This document shows, piece by piece, positions 25,418-37,089 of a DNA stretch of 64,000 nucleotides. The translations under genes and the position numbers were made by a program. The notes beneath the pieces were generated by a model. That model was not told the origin of the DNA. It ran no database searches and saw only the letters and a program-made list of their open reading frames with translations. Position 1 is the stretch's first letter. Every line of letters starts with the position of its first letter. The stretch comes from Cheilinus undulatus (lineage: Eukaryota > Chordata > Actinopteri > Labriformes > Labridae), in contig NC_054882.1 of NCBI RefSeq assembly GCF_018320785.1, positions 26,292,719 to 26,356,718 on the forward strand. The letters run 5' to 3'.

Positions 25418-26400
25418 CGTTTCTTACAAGGGAAACTTTTATAAGAAGCAGTGCTTCTCGAAACTCTTATCAACAGCAGCCGTTTACTCCTATATTAAGT
25501 GAAGAAATATGTCTACTAGCACTAATAACAGAGATGAACTGCTAAAAAATAAGCTTAAAACAGCTGCATGGTTTCAACGCTGAATATCTGAACAATGTAA
25601 GATGATAATGCTAAATTTAATTAATAATAAAACGGCAAAATTACATAATATAGTGCAACTAACAGTGAGGCAATGAAGCAGAAACAGCCGTCTCCTTGAG
25701 TAACACCTAATATCTTATTACCATTAGCAGTTAGCTTGTTCGTGTTTAAAAGTTAGCATTTAGCTGCAGTAACAGATAAAGTATATATATTAAGTTAACG
25801 AATAACAGTAATAATAATACAGAAATAAATGTCGGTATCTCGTACCAACCGAGACAATGAACTCTCTCTGAAGAGATGAATGTGCAAATGTTGATGCTAA
25901 CAACAGGCTAGCTAGCAAACTGACCCTCAAACAGCTCACGGCTAAACTCGGCGGTTAATTTGGCAACAAAGCAGTTTAATGTAACTCCCAGCTAGCTGGT
26001 TTCGACGGACAGTTACAACTTTTCCCGAAGAAAAGCTGTGATAAGCGAGCCAGAGAGCCCTAGCAGTTCATATCCGTCCTTAAAAGCAGCTAGCTTTCAG
26101 TCTGTCAACTGAGCTGTAACAACATATCAACAAAAACAACAGTCCGTCGATGTCTGCAGCTCGGAGATCCGCGGACTGCTTCACTGAACGACAGGAGGGA
26201 AATCCAGGAGAGAAAAGTCTTTAAAAGTGTTTCTGTGTTTGAATCCTTCCGAGCAGTGTCATTGTTTTGTTCTTCAGCCCCCTCCCTGCCAGATCTCTCT
26301 TGCTACGTTATTTTGTTGCCAGGTCAGATCAGCTGATCAGATTATTTTCAGTCACAGGGTCAATGGAAGGTACGGCGCGGTTGCATGATGGGAAATGTAG
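25418..26400 (-). promoter_or_regulatory. zfyve1 5' region: putative leader and promoter
   Basis: About 1 kb upstream of the zfyve1 ATG without repeats or coding potential. The part at 25900-26400 is less AT-rich than its surroundings and holds scattered CpGs (for example around 26150-26180 and 26370-26380), as expected of a housekeeping promoter with a non-coding first exon. I could not fix the leader exon or its donor site. Confidence 0.4.
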
Positions 26401-26925
26401 TTATACGGGACAGAAATAGAGCTGGGCACCCAAATTAAGGCGACGACTTCTGAGCGGCTGTAAAGTATTTTTTAAGACCGAATAAATTATTTTTCCCCGA
26501 ATTTAACTGAAGTGATTTATAGTTAGTTGACTATTTGCGCTAAAAAAGAAAGAACAGCCAATCTTTCACCAAAGGCTGCAAAGCTGGAGGGTTATAGTTG
26601 TTTTGTATGTAAACTAAGACTTGTTGGTTTGTTGGGATCACTATGGAAGAGGATTAGGGCTGAAGGTCAGAGAGTTGCAAACAAATTATCAACAAGAAGT
26701 TAATGGTGGTTAGTAAGTAGTAAATATGTAGTTAAGTTTAATAATAATGCTTAGTTATTCAGTCATTTTTCATTTGATCCCTTGTAACAATGCTAGTAAA
26801 AAAGCCTGGGCAGATAGGGGAAAATTTGTCTTTTTCATATGGTGAAAATAAAAACTTGCCAGATTCAAGACTGTGGTGGGACCTCTTTAAATGGCTGTTT
26901 TAAATTCATCTGTCACTTATCCTCA
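26401..26925. other. Intergenic, nothing recognised
   Basis: AT-rich unique sequence upstream of zfyve1, without coding similarity or recognisable repeat ends. Confidence 0.4.
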
Positions 26926-27070
26926 AACCCCCAGATCTGGTCCTATCCCTGAAGCTGAGCAGGGTTGGGCCTGGTTTGTGTGGAAGAGGGACCACTGTAA
27001 CCTGACACGCCAGATCTGCTTTGCAAGGTTAAAAGACCACTGGGGATACCAGATAAAAGCTCTTTTGCCT
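26926..27070 (+). repeat. 5S rRNA-derived sequence (pseudogene or 5S-headed SINE), interrupted
   Basis: The text ccagatct..gaagctgagcagggt-gggcctggt, then gaccactggggataccag and aagctctttt, follows the 3' two-thirds of vertebrate 5S rRNA in order, including the pol III A-box-like and C-box regions. It lacks the first 30 or so bases, has many substitutions and is split by a small insertion at 26998-27034. It is not a functional 5S gene. The sequence after 27070 (gcctctacttctc..cagcagagggtgct) may be the body of a 5S-headed SINE. Confidence 0.65.
26990..27042 (+). mobile_element. 37-bp micro-insertion with 8-bp target duplication
   Basis: Identical 8-mers gaccactg at 26990-26997 and 27035-27042 bracket 37 bp that begin taacctg and end caaggtta plus three or four A. 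In 5S rRNA the corresponding gaccgcctg occurs once, so the second copy is a duplication made on insertion. The left end taacctgacacgccagat closely matches the terminus of the dispersed family at 35975. This suggests a massively deleted hAT-type element. Confidence 0.65.
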
Positions 27071-27329
27071 CTACTTCTCTTTGGAAGCAGCAGAGGGTGC
27101 TGCTTCACTGGACACTAATAAGAGCAGTTTATCTTGTCTATTTGACAGCTCTGATCTAACCACAGACTGTAGAAAGAATCTAACATTTTAAAGGTGTATG
27201 TGCTGCAATGAAGTTTACACCTGCCCACAGACTTCACTGGGCCCCAGATAAACCCAGAGAATGGGCATTCCCCCGTTGTGATTTACTGGTGGTATCAGTG
27301 CCTGTGTGTTGGAGCAGCAGAATTGATGC

Positions 27330-29190
27330 TAGACTTGGTTTCACTTTTCATCAAATTTGCACACTTTTTCTGACTGTTTTTGCCTCTTATAACCCATTTT
27401 TGCCACTCTGTATCCCTTCTTCACCACCTTTTCTGCCCGTGCTTGCTACTTTAAATGCATTTTTTGTCATTATCTACCTAATGTTGTCTCTGTTAATTCT
27501 TGCCGGTATTAACCCTTTCCACCACTTTAATGCCCATTTGTGCAGTTTTAACAGAAATTGTCAATTATTGTGCCCTTTAACCACTTGTGACCCCTTTTCA
27601 CCTCTTTTTCTGGCTGTTTTTGCCACTTTTAACCCATTTGTACCAATCTTTCCCATGTCTTTGCCTCTGTTAACCCATTTTTGCCTTTTTGGACTGTTTT
27701 TGCCTCTTATAAATCTGTTTCACTTCCTTTATTCCCCATTTTTGTCTGTCTGAACCCATTTTGCCACCCTGTTCATTTTTTTTTCTGCCTCTTTTAATCA
27801 AATTTTTTTTCCCTTTTTTGACCCACTTTTGCCACTTTTTGATCCTATTTTGACACATTTTACACATTATTGCCACCTAAAAGTTATTTTGTGATTTTCC
27901 ACATATTTTTTTTGCCATTGTTGATCTTTTTTGTCTATTTTGATCCATTTTTGGCACTTACTAATCCAATTTCACTACCTTTTCTGCTTATTTTTGCCAC
28001 TTTTTTTTGGACCATGTTTTGCGATATTTTGCCAATTGTTTTGCCTCATTTCTCATTTTTGCCTCTTTTGAACAATTTTTGTGACATTTCAAAATCCATC
28101 ATCACCAATTTTTACCCATAATTGCCTCGTTTAAGCTATTTTGACATTTAAATCCAATTTCATTAACTTTTCTGCCCCTTTTTGCCACTGTGCCCATATT
28201 TTGCTATTTTCTGCTATCATTTGCATCGTTTTTGGCTCTTTTGATCAGTTTTTGCCACTTTTAACAATATGATGTCACCAACTTTCACTAATTTTTGCAT
28301 CATTTAACCTTTTTTTCATGGGTTTAATGGCACTCCTTTTCTGCCTGTTTTTGCCACTATCTGCCTATTTTTGTCTCTTTTCACCAATTTTTGCCACTGT
28401 TAACAGTGTTTTACCACTTTCTATGCTCATTTGTGCTGTTTTAATCAAAGTTATCTATTTTCATGCCTTTTTTTGCCTCATTTAACCCCTTGTCACTACT
28501 TTTTCTGCCTGTTTTCGCCACTTCCAACCACGTTTTTTGCCTCTATTTACCCATTTAAGCCTCTTTCTACCCACTTTTACCACCTTTAATCCTATTTCAC
28601 CAACTTTATCCCATTTTTTCCACTCTAACACATTTTGACTCTTTTTATCTTGACCTTCTATTTTAATTCTGTTTTGAGAAAAGGTGTTAATATTTTGAAG
28701 GCTATATACTACAGCAGTGGCTCTCAACATTGGGGTTGGGACTCCATTGGGGTCACAAGACACTGAGATGGGGTCTTCAGATGACTTTAAAAAACTAAGA
28801 ATACTTTTTAAATTACACTGTTGCCACTTTACACCAATTTTGCCAATTTTAACACATTTTTGCCACTTAAAATAATTTTTTTGTCCATTTTAAACCTGCC
28901 TCAGCTAACCCTCTTTTGACAGTTTATATCAATTTTTCATCCAATTTCACAAAATGTCCACCTATTTTTGCCACTTGAATGCCATTTTAGCCACTTTTGA
29001 ATCCTCTTTTTAATCTCCTATTACCACTTAATATGTTTGTTTTCACCACCTTAACCCATTTTTTGCTTTTTTGGGGGGGTTATTTTTTTGCCACTTTTAT
29101 CCAATTTTTGGCACTTCTAACCTATTTCTGTGACTTTCAAAATCCAGTTTCACCACCTTCTCCACCATTTTTGCCATTTTTAATGTATTT
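27330..29190 (+). repeat. Degenerate T-rich minisatellite (TTTTTGCCACTTTTAACCCA-like units)
   Basis: About 1.9 kb made of imperfect units around 20 nt long, of the form ttttgccacttttaacccatt, with varying lengths and interruptions. Open frames through it encode only biased F/L/P/T-rich text and are artefacts. A short cagtggctctcaac hAT-like MITE end interrupts it at about 28710-28755. Confidence 0.8.
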
Positions 29191-29214
29191 TAATTCAAAA
29201 GGATTTACATTTTA

Positions 29215-29690
29215 AAGAAGGCTACTTACTACACAAATGGATCAAAAACATATTTGTTTCTTTGATAAGAGTGTCTATTATTTAGGTTAAATTTAACACA
29301 GTTTAACTTTACAATGAACCATGATTTTGGTGGGCCCCAGAAAGCTCTCCCATTTCCCCCCCTAATGGGCAGCCTTGTCTTCACATGACTATTCTTGAAT
29401 GTGTAAGGCTGTGTTCAACTACCTTAAGGTACGATGGGGGTCCCCGGTCTCTGGCACCTTTATTTTGGAGGTCGTGGGCTGAAAAGGTTAAATAACCCTC
29501 TACTACGTCATAAATAATTTTTTAAAAATGTTGCTTTGATAAGAGTGGATATTATTCAGATAAAAAATAAAATATGGTTATCATAGCTTAACTTTACATT
29601 GGATCATGATGACCTCCATGGCCCCCCAGTTTTGCTGGGCCCCAGAAATCTCTCCCCTTTACGTCCCTTACAGGCAGCCTTGGTGATCAG
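29215..29690 (+). repeat. Imperfect direct duplication
   Basis: Two blocks share an order of motifs: (t)ttgataagagtg(t/g), attatttagg / attattcaga, gtttaactttaca / gcttaactttaca, atgatttt/atgat, and gggccccagaaa.ctctcccc.tt..gcagccttg. The first block runs to about 29375 and the second from about 29530 to 29684. They look like two copies of one unidentified repeat. Confidence 0.5.
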
Positions 29691-30340
29691 TCACTATGGT
29701 AACACTAGAGGTGGAAAACCAGTAGTCATTAAGTGGTAGATCTGACGGCAAACTCTGATTACTGTGATCAAAAATACACCACTAAAACTCCATGTGGGAG
29801 GATGATAATGCCCAACAAAAGGGCTTTAAACACAATCTTCAGATGTAAACTTTAATCACTGTGATTAAAAATACACCTCTAAAACTCCACATGGGTGGAT
29901 GTTTTTGTTGGAAACAAGCCTCAGTTCAAACTTTCAAACAAAGGGCAGATTTAAATGGCTTTTGTCTTGTTAATTATCACTTCAAAGAAAGAGCCAGCAG
30001 GTGACCATTTGTCCCTCATGGCAACTTGTGCTTTCCCTCCGTTTTTCCACTGACAGCACTTTACACTGTAGGATCTACTGATTTCAGATGTGTTCCTGAT
30101 ATTTTAACAATGCAGATTTAGAGAAAACACGGACAATAACACACGTGACATGCAGTGCATTTATGAAAAAAGTAACACACACAAAAAAGACACACAAATA
30201 CAAAATGAAACACACAAACCAGAAAAGAGCATGTAAAAAAGAGCAGAGGTAAGGTCAATGATCCTTGGTTGGGCGCTCACTCAAAGTGTCAGTAAAATGC
30301 ACAACCTCACACTAAACAGTGTCTGCTCTTTGATTCCACA
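29691..30340. other. Intergenic, rhov 3' flank
   Basis: Unique AT-rich sequence containing a twice-repeated short block (atacacc(a/t)ctaaaactcca at about 29771 and 29869). The part nearest 30340 is probably rhov 3' UTR. No clear AATAAA was found. Confidence 0.4.
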
Positions 30341-31172
30341 TCAGATCAAAAAAAAGATCTTCCTCCATCCTAAATCACAAAAAGACTTGAAGCGCTTCAG
30401 TGGGCTGACCTTTCTGGATTTGACTCCCCCAGTGAGCTTGTGCTTGATCGCTGCAGAAATGGCAGAATCGAACACATCTTTGAGGTTGTGTTGTGTCAGA
30501 GCTGAGCACTCCACATAATCCTGAGCTCGGATCCTGTGTGCCAGCCTCCCTGCCCTCCTGGAGTGCACCGGTTTGGTGTTCATAAACTGGTCCAGGTGAA
30601 TGAGGACGTCTGCATTGTGGCGAAGGTCTGACTGAGTCCCCACCAGAATGATGGGAGAGGTTTTGTTTCCAGCCCGGATCTGTGGGATCCATCTGGAGGT
30701 GACGTTGTTGAAGGAGACAGGGTTGACTAGACTGAAGCAGAGGATGAAGACGTCCACATGGGCATAGCAGAGGGAGCGAAGATGGCCAAACTCCTCCTGT
30801 TTGAGCAGAAAACAGTAAGGTAAAGGACTAAAACTGCTCTGTGATGAGAAAAATAACACAGTGCTGCAATCCTACCTGTCCTGCAGTGTCGATTAACTTA
30901 ATACGAGTTGGATTTCCATTCACATAAACCAGACCTGCAAGTCAAGACACAAAAGTCAGTTTCATTGCTGAGAGAAGCAGCCATTGATTTCAACAGAGCA
31001 ACTTTAACTCACCAGTGAAGACATCAAACGCTGTCTGTCTGTACTCGCTGTTGTATCCATTGAAAATGTAGCTGATGATCATGCTGGTCTTCCCCACAGC
31101 TCCATCACCGACCAGCATGCAGCTCACCTCCTCCCTCAGCCTGAGAGCTTTGTCAGCTCTCTGACAGGCCAT
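30341..31172 (-). CDS. rhov: RhoV-like atypical Rho GTPase (RhoU/RhoV group), three exons
   Basis: Coding exons (minus): 31172-31013, 30934-30876, 30796-30341, giving 224 residues. Atypical Rho GTPases of this group (Wrch/Chp) signal to PAK kinases and act on the actin cytoskeleton and neural crest. Motifs: P-loop GDGAVGKT at 22-29, switch-I Thr47 in RQTAFD, switch-II DTAGQE at 69-74 with the catalytic Gln73, GTQSD at 126-130 (TQxD replaces the usual TKxD, as in RhoU and RhoV), and ECSAL at 169-173. The region [21 protein letters not shown] is nearer RhoV than RhoU. The proline-rich N-terminus is short (about 15 residues). The tail ends WRKIFFLI and lacks the cysteine found three residues from the end in RhoV (..CFV). 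The neighbour chac1 also lies near RHOV in human. A lineage-specific RhoU paralogue is the main alternative. Confidence 0.85.
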
Positions 31173-31430
31173 CTTTTCTTTAAATCTTAGATTATTATAA
31201 CTCCATTATCCCAGCAGCTTGAAAAGGTCCATGCAGGAGTGATGGCAGATCTACTGTAAGGATGTCTTCAGTCCCCCAGGAGGCCCACAGCTTCGATTTG
31301 AAAGAACAAAAGGCGCCCAATCAGAGAGTGATGCCCCAACATGTCTGTTTCGATTGGTCACTCCCACTAACAGGACCCCTGAGCCTGACCACAGATAGAC
31401 AGTGATCAACTGAAGTGACTTTGAATGCAG
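31173..31430 (-). promoter_or_regulatory. rhov 5' UTR and promoter candidate
   Basis: Upstream of the rhov ATG are two CCAAT-type boxes in opposite orientation, cccaatcag near 31318-31326 and gattggtcac near 31354-31363. The sequence is not repetitive. The start site is not visible. Confidence 0.4.
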
Positions 31431-31639
31431 CACCATTAGAATGGGACAGAGGTGAGTACTTTAAGTGCTAAAACTTGTCATGTAAAAGGGGATGGAAACA
31501 CTGTGACCTGTCAACAGATGGCAATTAGCGTCAGTCTAAGTCTAATATAATAGGTTGAATGGTGACAAAAAGTGATGATGATGACTTTGCTGTTAAGGTC
31601 CATTAAGTTAAGATATTATAAAAAATAAATAAATAAACA

Positions 31640-33190
31640 TAAAAAAGTCACATTTATGAAAAGCCTAATTCATAGATTGGACGATAAGATTAAAAAACCA
31701 AAAAACCTGAATTGTGAGATTAAAGGGCGAAATTAAGAAATAATAGAGGAACGTTTTTTTGTGGTTGTTGTTGTTGTTGTTTTTCTTTTTTGTTGAAAGT
31801 CTAAACTGAAAATTTATAAAGGTCAATCCTCTGAGATAAAAAGTCTAATTTATGAAGACAAAGTCAAAAATATGAGACAAAAAGTTTAAATTATTAAATT
31901 ATAAATCATTTCTGAGATTGAAAGTTGAAATTCAGATTAAAAAGGTTGAATTTTTTAAATAAATAGTCAAAAATATGAACGAGAAATAAAAATAATGATA
32001 TAAATGTCAAAATTAAGATTATTAAAAACTTAAAAAGCTTGCCTTTATGAGATAAAAAGTCAAAACTATTTGATAAAAAGTTGAAATTATGAGGTAGATA
32101 TTCAAAAGTCAAAAATGAGCTAAAAGTCTAAATTATCAGAAAAAACAGGAAACTATTATCCTATGATATGAGGAAAAAAATTTTAGATAAAAAAATCGTT
32201 TATGAGATAGAAAGAAATTTAAAAACATTGAATTTATAAGATAAACATTTAAAATAATGCGATCAAAAGACGAAATTATAAGAAATATATCTATGATAAT
32301 GGTATAAAATTCAAAATAGAGATGAAAAGGTTTGAATTATGAGATAAAAAAGTCAGAATTATTAGGAAAATCTTGAAATTATACCAAGGTATGAAGAAAA
32401 AAAAAGAGTTAATTATCAGATAAAAAATTATTTATAAGGTAGAGAGACTTTTAAAAGGTAGAAATGATCAGAGTTAGTCAAAATTGTAAGATAGGTATTT
32501 ATAGTTATGATATAAAAGTCAAAATGTGATGAAAAGGTCAGATATATTAGATTTAAAAAGTATAAATTCTGACGGGAAAAACATAATCATAAGATAAATT
32601 CTTCTAGTTATGATTCAAAAGTCCAAATAGGGATAAAAAAAAAGGTAGAACTTTTGAGATAAAAAGTCAAAATTACTAACAAAAATAGAGGAAATTATCC
32701 CAAGATATTAGAAAAACCGTTTAAACTATGACATAAAAATGAGACAGACTGAGATAGAATGTCTAAAGTGAAATTTTGAAGGATGCAATTTATAAGATAA
32801 ACATGTAAAATAATGTGATTAAAAGTCGAAACTATAAGAAAGATCCTTATGGTAAAGGTGTAAAAGTCAAAATTGAGATGAAAAGGTTGGTACTATGATA
32901 TATAAAGTAATAATGATAAGATATATATTAGAAGTAAGGATATAGAATAAAAAATTAAGATAAAAAAGATCGAATTTTTGAAATAAGTCAAAATATGAGA
33001 TTAAAATTCGTAGTTTAGAGATAGAAAGTTGAACATTTGATTCGAAAATGAGAATTATTTGTATGTAGTGGGATAAAAAGTCAAAGTTATTGGATAAAAA
33101 GGTCAAATTATTAGGGAAAATTGGTATAAAGAAATTAAAAGTCCTAAATTTTGAAGTCATTATTTTGAGATAACTTGACGAAATTATGGA
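31640..33190 (+). repeat. Degenerate A-rich minisatellite (ATAAAAAGTCAAAATTATGAG-like units)
   Basis: About 1.5 kb of imperfect units near 20-24 nt long built from gataaaaagtcaaaattatgaga, drifting in length and sequence. A (GTT)n run sits near its left end (about 31764-31781). All open frames through it are low-complexity artefacts. Confidence 0.8.
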
Positions 33191-35968
33191 CGTTCATAAA
33201 TTAGAAGTAAAATTAAGGAATTTAAGCAATATCATTCACAGCTGAAACACTGTTGGTATGAATTTTGTGTCAACATTTTCCCGTTAGGATTTAGAGTATA
33301 GAGATATCATGTAGAGTCTTGCTGTGTTCACCGTCCTTAGATGTTACAATCTACAGTGAAGGGATGGGTGGGTGTAATACCATAATTGGTCCATAGGGGG
33401 AAGTGTTGCTCCAGCATCGATGTTTGCCTCGAGGCATTGAGAGGCTGCTTGCAGTTTCTCCATGAAGTTTGAGAGGAACTGTGTTGAGAAGGGAGCTGCG
33501 ACTGACCGAGGAGCGATTTTACGGTCTGTCTGATAATGGATGTGTACAAATCTTTACATGTGTGTTTAGCTTCTCATGTGTCACCAAAGAGTTAAATTTC
33601 CTAATTATTTTCATGAATTATTGGCAGAGTTTAAACGAATAGCATGACTTAACTGATATTGGTCTGGTTTCCAACCAGTCATATTTCATGGAAGTCATAT
33701 TGTTCGTGTGTTTTCATCCCATAAATCAAATATTGTAAAAAACAAATCTCAAAGGCAGCATGCTAAGGACAAAGGTAACAGCTGAGGGGGTCATTGTTAG
33801 ACTGTCACCAGCTGCAGTATAGCAGAAACCTCATGAGCCATGTTTCATCCTGTCGTTTCCAGGGTGATCCGGTTCACAAGTGCAATGTTTGTGTAAGTAT
33901 AAAACTTTAAAAACATGCATGTAAGCATACACCTGTGCACTGGCTTTAGTGTAGCACATGCATAGACCTCTTTTTGCCTAGTTTGGCAAAGATAGCTTAT
34001 CTAAGACATTTTTTCATCATGCTTTGATTTATGTTTGCAGACTCTTCAAACAAGTGACTAAATGGCTTTGTAGTGAGGAAAGACTCTACTGTAAAGGAGA
34101 CGTTACTGTGCACAGCTATAGGACTTGTTTACTCCCAGGTTTCTGCCTTGCTGTTTTATGCTTCTAGAGTTTGTAAGTATACAGTTTCCATGGCTAAGAT
34201 TTCTCACATTTTTTCCAACTGTTGCACAAGAGTTATAAGGAGTTATATAAAGCGATGCATGATTTGGTTTTTGGAGATTGAGAAACATTTGGGAAACATT
34301 TGGGGCTGGAAATCCAGCTTTAAACAAAGTGTTGTTCCTTATCTGTCTGAGCCTGCAGGAAACTCTGCTAGCATTGTGTTTTCGGTCTCTGCTTCCTGTT
34401 TGCCGTTTTTTCTCTTCACTCCTTCTCTCCTCCCTTTTTCCCACCACCTGTGGTGTGAGTGATAGAGTTTGTTCCCCATGGTACGAGGACAACATCTGAC
34501 CCCCCCTAACCCCCACTCCTGAACACACGGTGCTGCCAGCTCGGCTCCCATGGTGCACCTCTGGCAGCTGTGAGTCACAATGCTGTTCCTTAATTCAAGG
34601 TAAATGTCAAACACAGGAAGCTATCTTTAAATATCTCTACATCCAAACTGCTCTTTTCCTGTAACAGACCCTTTTATCATCTTATATCAAAAGATGAGCT
34701 GCTCTTTAAAACGGACACATTTGACATGACCGCGCATCTGCTTTTCCCTGTGATAGCATGTACCTTAATGTGTGCAGCAGATGTCAGCATTGTGCTTGCG
34801 ACTTCTCCAGTGCCTAGAAGGAGTAAACTAGGATCCATATCCTTTACTGTAAACATGTTTTGTGTCTAAATTCTCACGCTCTTTTTGCATGACTAGACAT
34901 GCAGAAATGTATCCTGACATAGATTTATGCGGGTAATCTGCTTAGTAAGGGTCTCTCCATGTGTGCAGCTTAGGGAAAGCCCTCTTTATACACAAAGCAC
35001 ACTTCAGGATTTACCTCACTCTTATTTTCTGTCCGTCTCTTGTGAATTTATGCAGGTCTATACTACAAAATTAACTCAAATTCCTATCATGCACTCTTGA
35101 ACTCTTGCTGTTTGTTAAAAAGTTAACCCAGTAGCTGGCTCAAGTCTCGTTCACACATTAAATCTGACAACAATAGAGAAATCTGTCAGAGAGGTGTTAA
35201 AAGATTAAGCTCCCCTCTAAGCCTGAATAAGTGTGGCACACTGCAGACTGGGCACAAAACAAGTGGCTGACACTGAGATAAAGTGATAAACAAGCCATTT
35301 GCATAGCATTTCCTGCATAATGTCTTTTTAAGTAGATATGGCCCAGGCTCTTAAGTGATGAGGATTAACGCAGCATGGATGCTTGTATCACACAGACACC
35401 TCACATAATGGAAATCCACCCACCCCCCATCCATCTTTAGTTTCTAGGTGTGACTTCAGGGTCACGACTAGGACACACTCACTTTCTAAGCATGTTGGAT
35501 ATAATCGCCACGTTACAATGTTGATGCAAACAACAGGCCTGTGTCAAAGGTCCTGACCCCAAGCTTGAATTTGACACAAAACATAAATGCAGTTGGATTA
35601 ACTGGCTTTGAGTTCATTGATGATTTGCTGTTATTTCCCTCAGGCAGTGGCTCCCTAATCTTGTGCCTTGAAGCAAGTTGAGGGTTGCTGTGGGAATTTG
35701 TGCAACCGTATGTTATAACTAGAATTTCAAAACACAAAAGATACTGTAGCACATGTTAAAGAGGCTATTTTTCATGAACACATTGTACCCTGAGATTTTG
35801 GTGTGATCTCAGGCTTGCCTTGGAAGAAAAAGTTTAAATACCACTGCCCTAAGACATAATGTTAGTGCTTAACCTGACACACTCTCTAACATGCATTTTT
35901 GCAAGCTCTTCTGCTCATAAATACACACTTGCATGCTATTAAGGAAAAATTTTACGTCCATTCTGGTT

Positions 35969-36180
35969 GCGCTGTAACCTGACATGCTAGATAGACTGTT
36001 TCATAATAAAACTGCATGGATAAATTTCACATTCATCTGGGAAATCTCCCATAGAAAGTGTTTGGGAAGGACTGGACTTTTCAAAAAATACTCAGAAAGT
36101 GACTGGAGGACATTCTGTCACATTCCTGACGGGCCAATCAAAGTGTGCAAGACAAGCTTTCGGTGTGACTCTTAGTCCTT
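35969..36180 (-). repeat. Dispersed repeat family, copy B (reverse orientation)
   Basis: It opens with taacctgacatgctagatag and is the reverse complement of the right part of copies A and C. Shared blocks include cattcatctgg, aagtgtttggga.gg and ac.tttcaaaa. The clean terminal motif suggests that it is the true element end. Confidence 0.55.
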
Positions 36181-36654
36181 TTTTAAAATGTGGTCCAATT
36201 ATGATTAAACTGTCATTTTCCTGCAGATGAATCCAAGCTAATAGTTACCATAGCAGCTAATGGATACCCCAACAGATGCCACCCATAACTATCTTAAACC
36301 CATGCCGAAGCAGGCCAGGAGAAGTGCAAAGACATCTTTTCTGACATGAAAAGCTCTCAGTGTGGCTCTTTGCCCTTTTTTTAAATAAAGAAATGTGGTC
36401 CAGTTCTGGTAAACTGCTGCGATCCTACAGGTACATCCAAGCAAATGGCTACACTAGTGGTAGCCATTGCTAACAGCTCACAACTTAACCCTGCTTGTAG
36501 CTTCAGCCTTGTTGTCCTGAAATGATGCTGGCTAATCCATCTGCTTTGCAAAGTCAGTGGCTCTGTGCAACTGTTAGCCCTGCAGATGGAAATTAGCTTT
36601 TAGCTAACTGTAACATATGTTCCTTTATTCGTCTATAGATTTGTTTTAACTTTT

Positions 36655-36845
36655 GGAGGTTTTTTTATGCCTTTATTCAGATGCTATAGGACAATAGAGT
36701 TGGAAACTGGGAAGGGGGAGGGGAATCAAATATAGGAAAGGAGCCACAGCTCCGATCAAAACCCAGAAATTTGCCTCAAGGGCAACAGCCTCTGAACATG
36801 GGCATGGGGTGCATAGAAACGACCAATAGACTGCTGGGGCCCCAA
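36655..36845 (+). mobile_element. tRNA-SINE-like remnant
   Basis: The tttatgcctttattcagatg..acaatagag..ggaaactgggaa text, then gagccacagctccgatcaaaaccc, gcctcaagggcaacagcctctg..catggg and a final block before ctggggcccc, resembles the body and reversed tRNA head of common fish SINEs. It is decayed, and no clean A or B box remains. Confidence 0.45.
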
Positions 36846-37089
36846 ATGGCAACACTTTTGTTTGATATTCTTACAAAACATGGTACATTACAGTACAATA
36901 CCCTCTGAAAATAAGCTGTTAGTAATTCTAAAAATCTAGGGTTAGTGTAATCTTGTCATCAGGCAAATCCATCTTAAAAAGCTCCAATCCACAACCTTGT
37001 GCTGAACTAAAAATGGTTCTGACCAATAGGCGTCATTTGAGGAGTAAGAGGCAGTAGCTATGGGACGGGTTAAGTTGCACCGAAAGCCG

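Noticed and set aside
26926-27070. A functional 5S rRNA gene
   Set aside because: The first third is missing, many substitutions are present and an insertion splits the 3' part.
27208-28121. Open frames of 181 and 83 codons in the T-rich tract
   Set aside because: They consist of biased F/L/P/T text produced by the degenerate repeat and show no domain.
34073-34462. 129-codon plus-strand frame
   Set aside because: It starts at GTG, overlaps equally long antisense frames and resembles no known protein. Chance is the simplest reading.
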